From Flavobacterium nackdongense (lineage in GTDB: Bacteria; Bacteroidota; Bacteroidia; Flavobacteriales; Flavobacteriaceae): DNA of 64,000 nt. This document shows, piece after piece, positions 63,840 through 64,000 of this stretch. Below the pieces are notes generated by a model, which saw only the letters and a list, made by a program, of their open reading frames with translations, searched no databases and was not told where the DNA came from. The stretch spans positions 3,968,001 through 4,032,000 of the forward strand of contig NZ_CP037933.1 of assembly GCF_004355225.1 (NCBI RefSeq), read 5' to 3'. Within the stretch, counting starts at the first letter, position 1, and every line of letters starts with the position of its first letter. The position numbers and the translations under genes were made by a program.

Positions 63840-64000
63840 AAGGGTTTGGTTGATATAGAATTGTTAAGGGTTGCTTTGGATGGTATTGCGGATTTTATTT
63901 TTTAATAAGTAGCCTTGATGGATTTATATTTTTTGTTTTCTGACTTATGTGAAAAACTAGCCTTGAAATTAATTTGTACCCACTAGGTCTTAGTCATTAA

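Overview
The window looks like a chromosomal segment of a Flavobacterium-like Bacteroidetes. The DNA is AT-rich and promoters carry the TAnnTTTG -7 box of the phylum. There are type IX secretion (T9SS) sorting tails, a hybrid two-component sensor/regulator, lipoproteins, a DUF3667 protein and a CPBP protease. About 80% of the window is one polysaccharide-degradation region; the right-hand fifth is a mobile or phage-like accessory region followed by ordinary membrane-protein genes.

Left part (1-16198). A hybrid two-component system (HTCS, minus strand, cut by the left edge) is followed by an aldo/keto reductase, a GlcG-like protein and a GH5 lipoprotein, all on the minus strand. Diverging from the GH5 gene is a plus-strand unit: GH2, GH3, a PQQ-type sugar dehydrogenase, its likely partner cytochrome c, and a second GH2.

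Middle (16347-27903). A TonB-dependent receptor that is not of SusC type is followed by three T9SS-secreted proteins sharing one duplicated module. The module occurs nearly alone (392 aa), behind a clan-A glycosidase (937 aa, minus strand), and at the front of a 1286-aa surface protein. No SusC/SusD pair is present in the window.

Main operon (28075-51509, fourteen plus-strand genes with short gaps and no strong internal terminator). It mixes classical glycosidases (GH5, two GH50/agarase-like paralogues, three GH3) with enzymes of the C3-oxidation/elimination type: two TIM-barrel isomerase/lyase proteins (one fused to a PstS-like binding domain), two Gfo/Idh/MocA oxidoreductases (one with a Tat signal) and a double DUF1080 protein. 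It also encodes an ExuT-type MFS permease, a TolB-like protein and a SUMF1-CBM6 protein. I infer that saccharides are cut outside or in the periplasm, in part after oxidation to 3-keto sugars, and imported as small sugars. The exact polysaccharide cannot be named from sequence alone.

Regulation. Four plus-strand promoters share an operator with half-sites about 21 bp apart and a -7 box at the same distance (53-54 bases). Two minus-strand promoters carry a different direct repeat (AGGACGTTT, 22-bp period). These look like binding sites for AraC-type domains such as that of the HTCS.

Accessory region (51594-59650). It contains a complete IS982-type insertion sequence with a 7-bp target duplication, whose 203-bp non-autonomous derivative (MITE) sits inside the main operon. 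A small-gene cassette follows (67, 252 and 140-aa DUF5675-like, 86, 58, 59 and 140 aa). Then comes about 3 kb of non-coding DNA dominated by long imperfect palindromes, into which an IS4-type element with a broken transposase has inserted. A candidate small structured RNA with its own terminator closes the region.

Right end (59972-63642): a small lipoprotein, a small membrane protein, DUF3667 and CPBP-protease genes on the plus strand, and an exported protein of unknown function on the minus strand.
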